Positions 1-8,622 of a stretch of DNA of 64,000 bases are shown in pieces. The notes beneath the pieces are model-generated. The model was given only the letters and a program-made list of their open reading frames with translations. It made no database searches and was not told the DNA's origin. This DNA is from Trichococcus alkaliphilus (GTDB taxonomy: Bacteria; Bacillota; Bacilli; Lactobacillales; Aerococcaceae), in NCBI RefSeq assembly GCF_003008695.1, contig NZ_PXZT01000002.1, positions 248,001-312,000 on the forward strand. The letters are read 5' to 3'. Position 1 is the stretch's first letter; every line of letters begins with the position of its first letter. A program made the translations under genes and the position numbers.

Positions 1-693
1 ATCGAAGAAATGACTACTGTTACTGACCCTGAAACACAAGAAATCCGTCGCCCACAAAACTTCGTATTCAACGCAATCCTTACAGTGGGCTTGATTGGTT
101 GGTTGGTTGCTGGGTCATTCATCGAAGCTATCTCAATGCCACCTTTGATGTTGTTCTTGGTTGGTACGTGTATCGCTTTGATGGTTAACTACCCTGCTCT
201 TAAAGATCAATCTTCCCGTATCGGTGCAAACGGCGGCGACGCTGTTCAAGTAGTAATCTTAGTATTCGCAGCTGGCGTATTCATGGGCTTGTTCCAAGGT
301 TCCGGAATGGCTACTGCTTTGGCAGAAAGCTTCGCAACAATCATTCCTAAACAATTGGCAGGTTTCTGGGGAATCATCATCGCCCTTATCTCTGCACCAG
401 GTACTTTCTTCATCTCCAATGATGGCTTCTACTTCGGTGTTTTGCCTGTATTGGCTGAAGCTGGTCGTTCTTACGGATTCACAAACATGCAAATGGCTTT
501 GGCTTCCCTTATGGGTCAAGCGTTCCACTTACTTAGCCCATTGGTAGCATTCATCTACCTGTTGCTTCGTTTGACTGGTTTGGACATGGGCGCTTGGCAG
601 AAAGAATCTGCGAAATATGCGCTAGGAATTTTCGTAATCTTCCTAGTGACAATCGTATTGTTCGGCCAAATGCCGCTTTACATCCCACAATAA
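1..693 (+). CDS. Citrate carrier, CitMHS family (C-terminal part, cut by window edge)
   Basis: The reading frame is open from base 1, so the gene starts upstream of the window. About 230 C-terminal residues of a membrane protein remain, with at least five hydrophobic segments. The block around SNDGFYFGVLPVLAEAG followed by GQAFHLLSPL matches the C-terminal half of CitMHS carriers such as Bacillus CitM, which import citrate complexed with divalent metal together with protons. The GntR regulator and citG just downstream support a citrate role. Codon use is strongly biased (GGT, CGT, TTC, AAC), as in highly expressed genes. The gene ends at a hairpin terminator. Family assignment is strong; the exact ion and metal preference cannot be read. 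Confidence 0.88.
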   Translation: MEEMTTVTDPETQEIRRPQNFVFNAILTVGLIGWLVAGSFIEAISMPPLMLFLVGTCIALMVNYPALKDQSSRIGANGGDAVQVVILVFAAGVFMGLFQGSGMATALAESFATIIPKQLAGFWGIIIALISAPGTFFISNDGFYFGVLPVLAEAGRSYGFTNMQMALASLMGQAFHLLSPLVAFIYLLLRLTGLDMGAWQKESAKYALGIFVIFLVTIVLFGQMPLYIPQ

Positions 694-718
694 AAAAACG
701 TATAATCCTTATAAGGAA

Positions 719-752
719 TGGAAAGCCGGGCGACTCTGCTCGGCTTTTTAGT
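719..752 (+). terminator. Rho-independent terminator after the citrate carrier
   Basis: The GC-rich stem AAGCCGGGC / GCTCGGCTT is followed by TTTTTAG. It closes the carrier transcript before the GntR gene. Confidence 0.75.
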
Positions 753-823
753 ATAAAAGAAATCGCTCTCATTTAGAACTAACCAACAGTTAACCAAAAA
801 ATAATAGGATGAAGGGGAAAAAG

Positions 824-1534
824 ATGAGCACTATAATCAAAGCAGTCAGCAAAAATTTGGACCTTAGCCAAAACAAGCCACTTAAAGACCTGATTTACGA
901 GGCTTTCCGCAAGACCGTCATTTTAGGCGAAATCCCAGCTGGAGAACGCATCAACGAAAAAGAGTTCTCCGAAAACATGAACATCAGCCGCACACCCATC
1001 CGCTACGCTCTGAAAAAGTTGACCGAAGAAGATTTAGTGAAACACGTCCCTGGAGTCGGCGTCGTCGTAAAAGGCATCAGCATCAAAGATGCGTACGAAA
1101 TTTACGATATCCGCAAAGCGCTGGATACCCTCGCTACAACAACAGCCATGAAGCTGATGACAGCCGAGGATTTCAAAGTGATGCGACTGCATTTGGAATA
1201 CTGCGAAATGCTGAATCAGGAAGATAAAGTTGATGAATTGCAGCAGAAATTTTTTGAATTCAATGATTTCATATACGAAAAAAGCCAGATGCAACGCTTG
1301 AAGTCCATCGTTTTGAAGCTATCGGAATACTTGATGTACTTCAGGGACATTTCGATCAGTTCGAAGGAACGGCGTGATTTTGCATTGGCGGAACACTGGT
1401 TGATCTACCGCGGGATGAAGACACAGGATGCTCTCCAGATCCAACTCATCACCCACGAACATTTGGATCGTTCGCTGAATTTTATCGTCAAAGAAATGGA
1501 GAAACGTAAAATTGACTTTGAAACCAATGAATGA
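824..1534 (+). CDS. GntR-family transcriptional regulator (FadR/FCD type), CitO-like
   Basis: A regulator of about 236 residues. The N-terminal winged helix contains the GntR signature NEKEFSENMNISRTPIRYAL, and an all-helical FCD-type ligand domain follows. ATG at 824 is preferred over 809 because AAGGGG lies six bases upstream of it. The end overlaps citG by 23 bases, so the two are translationally linked. In enterococci a GntR regulator (CitO) activates citrate genes in response to citrate; the position between a CitMHS carrier and citG makes the same job likely here, but that is inference. The ligand cannot be read from sequence. Confidence 0.85.
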   Translation: MSTIIKAVSKNLDLSQNKPLKDLIYEAFRKTVILGEIPAGERINEKEFSENMNISRTPIRYALKKLTEEDLVKHVPGVGVVVKGISIKDAYEIYDIRKALDTLATTTAMKLMTAEDFKVMRLHLEYCEMLNQEDKVDELQQKFFEFNDFIYEKSQMQRLKSIVLKLSEYLMYFRDISISSKERRDFALAEHWLIYRGMKTQDALQIQLITHEHLDRSLNFIVKEMEKRKIDFETNE

Positions 1535-2384
1535 GCTACTTGTCGAAATTGCCGGGCAAGCCGAGAAAGCTCTCCTTTATGAGGTAGCATTGACACCAAA
1601 ACCCGGTCTGGTGGACCGCAACAACAGCGGTGCCCACTCCGACATGGATTTCTTTACTTTCTTGGACAGCATCGTCAGCCTGAGCCCTTACCTTTATCAA
1701 TATGTAAAATTAGGGATGGAACATGAAGGAACCGCAAAAGAGCTATTCCATAAAGTCCGCTCAATGGGCGTCCATGCCGAAAAAGCGATGCTGGCTGCCA
1801 CCAAAAACATCAATACGCACAAAGGCGCGAACTTCTCTTTCGCTGTACTGTTGGGAGCGACCGGTGCTTGCATCGGTCGGGGTCTGCAGCCTCCTTTCAC
1901 ACAAAATGATACGCAAGAAGTACTCTCCTATGCCCAAGAAATGAGCCATGGATTGGTGACGGATGATTTTGCTGATCTCGCTGCCAAAACCTCCTTGACG
2001 TATGGAGAAAAATTATACCTCGGCTATGGCATCACCGGTATCCGCGGCGAAGCCGAAGCCGGCTACCCTGCCTTGAGCGAACTGATTTTGCCGTTTTTAA
2101 GAGCAAATCAAAGTCAGCCCATTGAATCACTATTATTAAAGGCGCTGCTCCTGTTGATGAGCCAAGTTGAAGATGGCAACATCATACACCGCGGAGGCAT
2201 CGACGCCTGGCAGACAATCAAAATGGAAGCAAAACAACTCCTGCAAGATTCACATGAAGGAAACCTGAAAGAGTTGATGTACAGCTATGACCTGGTCTTG
2301 ATAGAAAGACACTTGAGCCCAGGCGGAGCTGCCGATCTTTTATCCTTAGGTATCTTTTTTGCAAAATTGGAAAATTTGTTCTGA
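1512..2384 (+). CDS. citG: Triphosphoribosyl-dephospho-CoA synthase CitG
   Basis: CitG makes the precursor of the prosthetic group of citrate lyase from ATP and dephospho-CoA. The N-terminal block EVALTPKPGLVDRNNSGAHS and the internal HKGANFSFA and GIRGEAEAGYP motifs are typical of the family, and the 290-residue length is normal. The start is a TTG at 1512 with GGAG about 10 bases upstream; ATG at 1527 is the alternative. It overlaps the GntR gene. Citrate lyase subunits (citDEF) are not in this window, so they should lie upstream of base 1 if the pathway is complete. Confidence 0.9.
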   Translation: MTLKPMNELLVEIAGQAEKALLYEVALTPKPGLVDRNNSGAHSDMDFFTFLDSIVSLSPYLYQYVKLGMEHEGTAKELFHKVRSMGVHAEKAMLAATKNINTHKGANFSFAVLLGATGACIGRGLQPPFTQNDTQEVLSYAQEMSHGLVTDDFADLAAKTSLTYGEKLYLGYGITGIRGEAEAGYPALSELILPFLRANQSQPIESLLLKALLLLMSQVEDGNIIHRGGIDAWQTIKMEAKQLLQDSHEGNLKELMYSYDLVLIERHLSPGGAADLLSLGIFFAKLENLF

Positions 2385-2386
2385 TC

Positions 2387-3097
2387 TTACTCGCCGTCTG
2401 GGCTGAACGTATAGCCGATTCCCCAGACGGTCTTCAAATAACGCGGCTTTTTCGAGTCATCCTCAATCTTGTTGCGCAGATAGCTGATGTAAACCATAAT
2501 CAGGTTATTGTCCATCTCTCCATCATTCCATACATTCGCATAGATCTGCTCCTTCGAAAAAACTTGATTCGGATTTTCCAGGAAAAACAGCATCAATTGG
2601 ATTTCTTTGGATGACAGGGCGATATCCTGCCCCCGCTTCTGCAGTTGGTACAGGTTTTTATCGAAAGTAAAATCGCCCACTTTGAGGACACGGCTGGTTG
2701 GATTTGATTGTTGTGACTGGATGGTCTTCATTCTTTGCAACGTGCTCAAAATTTGAGCACGCAAAAGATTTGGCGAAAAAGGCTTCGTAATATAATAGTC
2801 CGCCCCTGTTTCGAGACCATTGATGATATCGGTCTCGCTTTTTTTGCCGCTTATAAATATAATAGGGGTCAACGGGTAGTCAGCGCGGATCAGCTGCGCT
2901 AGATGGTAACCGTCATTCTCATATTCCAGACTGATATCCAACAGAAAAAGATCAAAAGTCACACGGGTCATGATATCCAGTGTTTTTTCGATGGAATCAC
3001 TTTGGTAAATAAGAACGCCCGTTGATTGCAGCGACTTCCAAATCAGCCGCCGAATTGCGATATCGTCATCAACGACGAGTATTTTTTGATTGTTCAT
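2387..3097 (-). CDS. Response regulator, OmpR/PhoB family
   Basis: The receiver domain carries the acidic pocket at D10-D12, predicted phospho-acceptor D54 (in FLLDISLEYE) and conserved K105 in ITKPFSP. A winged-helix DNA-binding domain ending in RNKIEDDSKKPRYLKTVWGIGY-type sequence follows. Length is 236 residues from ATG 3097, chosen because GAGGAGG lies 6-7 bases upstream; an earlier in-frame codon at 3139 lacks a ribosome binding site. It is divergent from the kinase at 3193 and convergent with citG, whose stop is two bases away. Together with the kinase it forms a two-component system that may sense citrate or another carboxylate, judged by position only. Confidence 0.92.
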   Translation of the reverse strand: MNNQKILVVDDDIAIRRLIWKSLQSTGVLIYQSDSIEKTLDIMTRVTFDLFLLDISLEYENDGYHLAQLIRADYPLTPIIFISGKKSETDIINGLETGADYYITKPFSPNLLRAQILSTLQRMKTIQSQQSNPTSRVLKVGDFTFDKNLYQLQKRGQDIALSSKEIQLMLFFLENPNQVFSKEQIYANVWNDGEMDNNLIMVYISYLRNKIEDDSKKPRYLKTVWGIGYTFSPDGE

Positions 3098-3192
3098 ATT
3101 TTTCCTCCTCAATGTTCTATAGTTTCGCAAGTGGAACATCGTTTTGTCAACTGATAATTTACATACTGTGTATTTTTTAAGAAAGGGTTCTT

Positions 3193-5007
3193 ATGATGGA
3201 AAATAAACCAACGACACGTATCATCAACATCATCATGGCAGGATTATTCATCATCATCGCAATTACCTTGGTCACGATCGCCGGCAGCTTCTACACCGTC
3301 GAACAGAATGCCAAGAAAAGCGGCCAGGAACAACTGATGCGCACCTTGAATTATGTGACGAACAACCTGAAGCTTGTCATCGAAAACCGGTCCTTATCGC
3401 TTCAGCAATTTTCCCAGAAACTTACTTCCGAAGACCTTCCCGAAGAGACCCTCACTGCTTATCTCGGCTCCCATGAAGATCAAATAAATCTGTTGATCCA
3501 ACTTGATGCTGAAGGTAGTTTTTCGGAGGCTTGGCAGTTCAACAATGGATCCGTTCAGGAACTTTCCGAAGATCGAGTCGAAACTTATCTGATTGCGGAC
3601 CCGAGTCTAAAATCGTTGATCGGAAGTGGCTCGCTCGTCCAAAACAGCAGCGATTATTTTCTGGAAAACCAATCTTTCGTGAATCTTTATGCCCCCATCG
3701 TTGCCGCCGATGGACAAATCACCGGATATTTTATCGCACCGTTGAACCTTGAAAATATGTTCAAGGAGGAAATATTCAGCGACACCAGCGTCTACAGCGG
3801 CTATCCTTTGGTGAAGAATGCCGATATGGAAGTCGTAATCCATCCGGTCGAGAGCCAAGTCGGACTTGATATCATCTCCGATCGTCAAGAGCAGTTCCCA
3901 GATCTGGATCTTTCCGATCTGAAGCGCTTGGAGGAAGCCCAGCTTACTCAAGAAGAAGGGACGCTCAGTTATTATTCCTATTGGTGGAACGAAGAAAACC
4001 CGACCAAAGTCCTGAAATTGGGTGCCTTTGAATGGATAGATATCGGTGCAGCCCACTGGGTAATCGCCCTCAACTCGGATTTCTACGAGCACAACCGCGT
4101 ACCTATACAAAACAATTATATCCTATTAAGTCTGTTATTGCTGATTTCTGCTATAATTCTCATCTTCATCCTTTTGATCAGGGGTTACAACAAAAAGAAC
4201 CAGGCTTACGAAGAAAGCCAACGCCTCATCGAAAAACAAAAATTCGAAAATGAGCGCCATCAACTGGAAAAACGGATCCTGAAAGAAAGCAAACTGGAAG
4301 CAATCGGACTTTTGACCACGACCATCGTTCACGACATGAACAATTTCCTGACGCCTATCCTGGGGAATGCCCAGTTGTTGATGGAAGACTACGCCGAGAA
4401 CGAGGACTTGGTCAGCGAGCTGAAGGAAATCTACCTTGCTGCGGAAAAAGGCAAGGATCTCTCAACGAACGTATTGCGTTTTTCAAAAGTCAGTGAAGGA
4501 CAACAAGATACCGTGCATGACCTTTCGCAAGTGCTCAAGGACACCATTTCCGAAATCACAATCCTGACGCCGAAGAGCATCAAAGTCGATAGTGACATCG
4601 CTCCGAACATCCTGGTTGAAGGCTTCGACAAGCAGGACTTGCAGGTGGTCCTGTATAACCTTCTGACAAACGCCTTCCAAGCGATCGACAAACGTCCCGG
4701 AAATGTCAGGATCAGGCTGAAAAAAGCTGATGCTGAATGCAATGCCGATTTGCAGAAGCGCTCGATTGTGACGAAGGACAAAGAATATGCGGTCCTGTCC
4801 ATCACAGACGATGGCCCCGGAATCGCGGAAGGATTAGAGAGCAATGACCTGTTCGATCCTTTCTTCACCACCAAAGGCATCAACGGGTCAGGATTGGGAT
4901 TGTTTGTGGTTTCTTCCATCGCTGACAAATATGATTGGCAAATCAGACTGGATAGAGCCCAAAAAGGCTTGACTGTCTGCATCAATATTCCACTCCAAAA
5001 AAGCTGA
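3193..5007 (+). CDS. Membrane sensor histidine kinase with large extracellular domain
   Basis: Predicted order: a membrane helix at about residues 10-30, an extracytoplasmic region at about 35-305 resembling a double-CACHE ligand sensor, a second helix at about 309-330, a coiled-coil linker, a dimerisation domain with H380 in IVHDMNNFLTPILGNAQLL, and an ATPase domain with N-box NLLTNAFQAI, G1 DDGPGIA and G2 GSGLGLFVVS. The H-box with HDMNN is of the NtrB-like HPK4 type, not the HE-type usual for OmpR-family partners. A large extracellular domain suggests a small soluble ligand such as an organic acid. The gene is divergent from the response regulator. The start ATG 3193 follows AGAAAGGG; 3196 is an alternative. 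Confidence 0.9.
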   Translation: MMENKPTTRIINIIMAGLFIIIAITLVTIAGSFYTVEQNAKKSGQEQLMRTLNYVTNNLKLVIENRSLSLQQFSQKLTSEDLPEETLTAYLGSHEDQINLLIQLDAEGSFSEAWQFNNGSVQELSEDRVETYLIADPSLKSLIGSGSLVQNSSDYFLENQSFVNLYAPIVAADGQITGYFIAPLNLENMFKEEIFSDTSVYSGYPLVKNADMEVVIHPVESQVGLDIISDRQEQFPDLDLSDLKRLEEAQLTQEEGTLSYYSYWWNEENPTKVLKLGAFEWIDIGAAHWVIALNSDFYEHNRVPIQNNYILLSLLLLISAIILIFILLIRGYNKKNQAYEESQRLIEKQKFENERHQLEKRILKESKLEAIGLLTTTIVHDMNNFLTPILGNAQLLMEDYAENEDLVSELKEIYLAAEKGKDLSTNVLRFSKVSEGQQDTVHDLSQVLKDTISEITILTPKSIKVDSDIAPNILVEGFDKQDLQVVLYNLLTNAFQAIDKRPGNVRIRLKKADAECNADLQKRSIVTKDKEYAVLSITDDGPGIAEGLESNDLFDPFFTTKGINGSGLGLFVVSSIADKYDWQIRLDRAQKGLTVCINIPLQKS

Positions 5008-5021
5008 TACGACAACAAATG

Positions 5022-5076
5022 AAAACCAACAGCATTATTCCTGACTTACGGGGACAATGCTGTTGGTTTTTTATTT
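5022..5076. terminator. Bidirectional terminator between kinase and pckA
   Basis: A 15-bp stem AAAACCAACAGCATT / AATGCTGTTGGTTTT is flanked by A- and T-runs, serving both converging genes. Confidence 0.85.
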
Positions 5077-5107
5077 TCAGATCAGCGCTCTACCGATCTG
5101 CTGGTAT

Positions 5108-6751
5108 TCACAGAGATTGGACAATCTGGTCAAATGCATGGATAGCCTCATCCGGAAGCGGGAAGTCCGGATGTTCTTGGTTGAACGTCTGCAAGAAATC
5201 AATCCGCATCGTCATCCGTTCCTTCACCAGCTTTTTATAGCTCTCGTCTTCCAGAGGTGGTTCATAGCCAGGCACATCCAAGTACGCCAAGCCGGTGCCG
5301 TCCCCGAAAGGTTTGAATGTGGCTGTCTCTTCGACGATGCTTTCGATCACGCCGAGGGTGACATCCTTGGTGATGTCCTTGTCCAGGAAAGCGCCGGTGT
5401 TGATGATATAGCAGTCCACTGCCTCTTTGCTCAGCAAGGCTTTAAAATCTTCGTAATCTTCGATCAGCGGATAGACGCGGAACGGATTGGCATAAGGCTC
5501 GATAACCAATCGGTCTCTGTCCTCGCCCTTTCTGGCGGTTTCCGCAGTCGACCGTTTCGTCGCCAAGGTAGCTCCAAAAGTGGCAGCCAGGATCGGATCC
5601 TCGATTTTGACGAGCGGCGGCAAGGCGTCATCTTTCATGATCCAGTAGATGCCTTCGATTGCCGAATGGAACTTGTCCACTCGGTCAGGCGTCACGTATC
5701 GCGACTTGACGGTACGGCCATTGCCGTTGCGGATATCTTCCGTCACCAAGACACGTTTCCCGTCCACGTCCTTCGTCACGCCTACGTTCTGTGCCGTCAG
5801 GAAATATTCCTGCTCAGGATGATCTGCCGGATAGTCCTGAGTCTTGTCGAAGTAAGCCGGTTCCAATGCAATCGAGGAGCCGTCGAGCAGATCGATGATG
5901 AAGGCATCATCATGCAATACTTTCACTTTGTACTTTCCGTTGTGCTTCGAATGCGTCAGCGTCGACTTGCCCGAACCGGACAGGCCGAAGAACGCAAAGA
6001 CGCGCTTCTTGTCTTTCAACACAAATTTCTTCAGACCGCCGTGGCAGGAAGCGTAGCCGTTGCGATGCGCAGTACCCCAGGCAAGGGATAGCGTGCCTTT
6101 CTTGAATTCCCCAAAATACTGCATGCCCAAAATGCAGGCGACGTTATGATCAGGTTCAAAGTAAGCCAGCCCCAGTGGATAATCGGGATGACGCCAGTCA
6201 GGATCCGTATAGATGTAGATATCCCCTTCATCATATTTTTTTGAATGCGCGTACAATTCGTTGTACATGTCATTGGTCCACTGGAAGTTCAACAACCAGG
6301 AATAAAGGTTATTTTCGTTGCCTTCCGGAAAGGCGATGTGCGCTTTGATGATGAACTCTTCATCCAATCCGACATAGCCGGTTGTCTGGTGGTATTTCTT
6401 CGTGCGGTTCTGGTAGATGACTTCACGGACCAGCGCTATCAATTGTTCGTCTTCCGTTTTGTCCTCGCCAACGATCCTTCTTGCTTTAGCCGTCCGTCCG
6501 ACTATCTTGCCACCGTTTTCGACCAACACTTTGGCATCTTCAGGCAGGCCCAACTTATCCGTCTCTTTGATGGGAAGGTCGGTCACGATGACCCCTGGGG
6601 ATGTTTTCGCCAATTCATAGGCTTCGGCAAGTGTCGTCACTTCATGCATATTGCTGCCGTAGAAAGCAGTTTCGACTGTCGTGCGTAATTTGGTTAACAA
6701 TGGATTGGATTTCTTCAATGCGGATCTTTGGTACGTTTCAATTGTTGCCAT
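5108..6751 (-). CDS. pckA: Phosphoenolpyruvate carboxykinase (ATP), divergent subtype
   Basis: Interconverts oxaloacetate plus ATP with PEP, CO2 and ADP. P-loop GLSGSGKST lies at about residues 256-264, and a downstream acidic pair is in LHDDAF. Key family blocks (YFGEFKKG, the arginine/lysine-rich C-terminal RSTAETARKG, and EPYANPFRVYP) are present. ATG 6751 is chosen because GGAGGT lies five bases upstream; length is 547 residues, slightly longer than E. coli-type enzymes. The region before the P-loop (AWGTAHRNGYASCHGG) and the kinase-2 region differ from the E. coli type, so this is a diverged branch. Beside citrate genes it could draw off oxaloacetate from citrate cleavage. Confidence 0.88.
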   Translation of the reverse strand: MATIETYQRSALKKSNPLLTKLRTTVETAFYGSNMHEVTTLAEAYELAKTSPGVIVTDLPIKETDKLGLPEDAKVLVENGGKIVGRTAKARRIVGEDKTEDEQLIALVREVIYQNRTKKYHQTTGYVGLDEEFIIKAHIAFPEGNENNLYSWLLNFQWTNDMYNELYAHSKKYDEGDIYIYTDPDWRHPDYPLGLAYFEPDHNVACILGMQYFGEFKKGTLSLAWGTAHRNGYASCHGGLKKFVLKDKKRVFAFFGLSGSGKSTLTHSKHNGKYKVKVLHDDAFIIDLLDGSSIALEPAYFDKTQDYPADHPEQEYFLTAQNVGVTKDVDGKRVLVTEDIRNGNGRTVKSRYVTPDRVDKFHSAIEGIYWIMKDDALPPLVKIEDPILAATFGATLATKRSTAETARKGEDRDRLVIEPYANPFRVYPLIEDYEDFKALLSKEAVDCYIINTGAFLDKDITKDVTLGVIESIVEETATFKPFGDGTGLAYLDVPGYEPPLEDESYKKLVKERMTMRIDFLQTFNQEHPDFPLPDEAIHAFDQIVQSL

Positions 6752-6849
6752 ATGCGACCTCCGTAGTTTTAATGCCTTCATTATAGTATGCTTTTCTGTA
6801 TTTGTGCCGATAATGAGGTGTACTTATGATGTGCTTGATATTTTGAACA

Positions 6850-6907
6850 GAAAAAAAACACTTGCTTGGTATATGAGACTTTTTTGCATCCGCGAAGTGT
6901 TTTTTCA
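6850..6907. promoter_or_regulatory. Inverted repeat in the pckA / HTH-gene divergent promoter region
   Basis: Arms AAAACACTT (near 6853) and AAGTGTTTT (near 6896) are about 35 bp apart, lying between the start of pckA and the divergent HTH gene. The spacing suits a paired operator bound by a looped or tetrameric regulator; a long-loop hairpin is the alternative. A TATAAT box for pckA lies nearer its start. No binding protein can be named; the neighbouring HTH protein is a candidate. Confidence 0.35.
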
Positions 6908-7005
6908 CTGTACTATGTTTAGGAGTACACAAAAGAAACACCACATCCTGAAAGCTTAATGCTACTATAGAGTCAACTAAACAAGTAATAACGGAGGAAT
7001 GAATA

Positions 7006-7602
7006 GTGCTTACCGTAGCCGAAGCAGTCAAAATACTCAGCAAAAAAAATATTACCCATTCAGAAGAAATGGTGCGCAGATGGATCCGTAAAGGGAAAAT
7101 CAAGGATGCCGTGAAATTCAGCAACAAAGAAGGCTGGTTGATTCCTGAAGATTCATTGGAAGAAGTCATCGCAGCCAAAACCTACATGAACAGCGGCATC
7201 AAATCCACTAAGGAATACCGCAAAGGATACCAGGATGCCTTGGCTTACATAAAGGAACGGGATTACGAGCTCATTAAGCAATCCCCTCCTGTATATGAGA
7301 AAGAATTCACGATTTATCGGGATGATGCCTTGGACTTGGCAGAGGACATGCTGCCGGAAACGCAACTGGCCAATCCTTTCAAAAAATTTGTGGATGATAC
7401 GCTTTTCAAGTGCAGCAATGCAGAGCCGTTGTCCTCCATCGTCGTGAAGGTATTGAACAATTGGGTGCTCGTGGAAGATACAAACGACATCTACAATATC
7501 GCAAAACTGCCGAATCTGAACGTGACTTTTGAAGACCATCTGACGCGCGCCCTGTTGCGCGACCAGTTCAACACATTCAAAAGAACGAGTTTGGCGATCT
7601 GA
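7006..7602 (+). CDS. Helix-turn-helix protein of unknown role
   Basis: 198 residues from a GTG start with GGAGG eight bases upstream. Residues 1-60 look like an excisionase/MerR-type DNA-binding domain (LTVAEAVKILSKK ... EEMVRRWIRKGKI ... GWLIPEDSLEEVI). The remaining 140 residues contain no family I recognise. They are mixed charged/hydrophobic without membrane segments, so a cytoplasmic regulator is likely. It is divergent from pckA. There is no integrase nearby, so a phage excisionase role is unlikely. Confidence 0.7.
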   Translation: MLTVAEAVKILSKKNITHSEEMVRRWIRKGKIKDAVKFSNKEGWLIPEDSLEEVIAAKTYMNSGIKSTKEYRKGYQDALAYIKERDYELIKQSPPVYEKEFTIYRDDALDLAEDMLPETQLANPFKKFVDDTLFKCSNAEPLSSIVVKVLNNWVLVEDTNDIYNIAKLPNLNVTFEDHLTRALLRDQFNTFKRTSLAI

Positions 7603-7760
7603 TTTCAATTCCATAAAATGGTGTCAGTTAACCCGTCAAAAGCGGTTTGGCGGGGAGAAACGTCCGCGGACACCACGAGATTCCCCTTCTAAACCCTTTT
7701 GGAGGGGAATTCCGCCACGAACTTGAACCCCAGAACAAACAATCATAGCACCGAACCACA

Positions 7761-7808
7761 AAAAACATGGAGTTGCCTCGTTTCGAGGCAACTCCATGTT
7801 TTTTTTTG
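7761..7808. terminator. Bidirectional terminator
   Basis: A long perfect stem (AACATGGAGTTGCCTCG / CGAGGCAACTCCATGTT) followed by a run of nine T. It serves the HTH gene on + and the SHOCT gene on -. The preceding gap, about 7620-7740, holds a weaker hairpin (TTCCCCT / AGGGGAA) and nothing else recognisable. Confidence 0.85.
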
Positions 7809-7846
7809 CTATTAAGTATCACGACTCCGCGGAACCGACTGCATGA

Positions 7847-8344
7847 TTACATTTCCGACAGTCTGTCCTTCACGCTCTCGTATTCTTCCTGCGAGATGAG
7901 GCCTTCCGCCAATATTTCTTTTAAGCAGTTGATCTCCGCATCTAGATAATCCGGCAAAACGGGTTGCGGATTATCTATGGAAGTTTCTATTTCCTCAGGA
8001 CGCAAGCCTTGGATTTTGTCCAACACGACATGGAAATGAGGCTCTTTTTTTGCGGCGGAGTGGGTGGACATTTCCACAAACCAGCCATCAAACTTCATCC
8101 GTAATTCCTCTTTCCGCATCTGCGTGTACTGGATGCTGAACACATCCTCTTTATGCTTGTCCTCAGCCGTCGCTTTGGATTTGATCAGGTATATTTTTTC
8201 GTCGGTGACCAACACATATTTTTTCGGATTCTCTTTCATCCCGAAATGAAGGTACTCCCCTTCAGAACAATATTGCTCAGCTAATTGCAGAATAACATCT
8301 TGGCACGTTACGGACACAACTGTCTTTTCACCAATCTTCACCAT
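7847..8344 (-). CDS. Hypothetical protein with C-terminal SHOCT motif
   Basis: 165 residues from ATG 8344 (AGGGGTGG just upstream). The middle (KYVLVTDEKIYLIKSKA ... VFSIQYTQM) resembles the PH-like/bPH strand pattern common in SHOCT proteins. The last 28 residues (INCLKEILAEGLISQEEYESVKDRL) are a clear SHOCT motif, a short helical oligomerisation module often found at protein C-termini. No signal peptide or membrane helix is seen. Function unknown. Confidence 0.72.
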   Translation of the reverse strand: MVKIGEKTVVSVTCQDVILQLAEQYCSEGEYLHFGMKENPKKYVLVTDEKIYLIKSKATAEDKHKEDVFSIQYTQMRKEELRMKFDGWFVEMSTHSAAKKEPHFHVVLDKIQGLRPEEIETSIDNPQPVLPDYLDAEINCLKEILAEGLISQEEYESVKDRLSEM

Positions 8345-8542
8345 GTTACCACCCCTTCTGCTTAATCCCCCGGAACCATACAATCCAATCATTCATTTGC
8401 TAGACCTGCAGGCTACGCGAATCAGTATTTACGGCTGAAATGCTATACCCCTATTATCGCATCCGGAGCGGCAAAAGTGCTGTTCTTCCGGTGTGCTTCG
8501 GCAAGTATTTACGCCGCGGGACACTGCGCTTTCCATCAAAAA

Positions 8543-8588
8543 AAACAGCAGCGCCGAGGACCGGAAAGGGACCTTCGCGCTGCTGTTC
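8543..8588 (-). terminator. Terminator of the M20 peptidase gene
   Basis: Stem AACAGCAGCGC / GCGCTGCTGTT followed on the minus strand by eight T. Confidence 0.8.
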
Positions 8589-8622
8589 TATATATAGTTT
8601 TTCATGTCTGAATCGTTGCGGT

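Noticed and set aside
5057-6091. 344-residue ORF on the + strand
   Set aside because: It lies antisense to pckA, lacks a ribosome binding site and has cysteine/histidine-rich composition typical of a shadow frame.
7006-7602. Phage excisionase
   Set aside because: The HTH resembles excisionase, but no integrase, attachment site or phage gene is nearby and the protein is too long.
7620-7740. Relation of this gap to the 19.7-kb repeat (shared GGTTTGGCGGG)
   Set aside because: An 11-base match alone can arise by chance and the surroundings differ.
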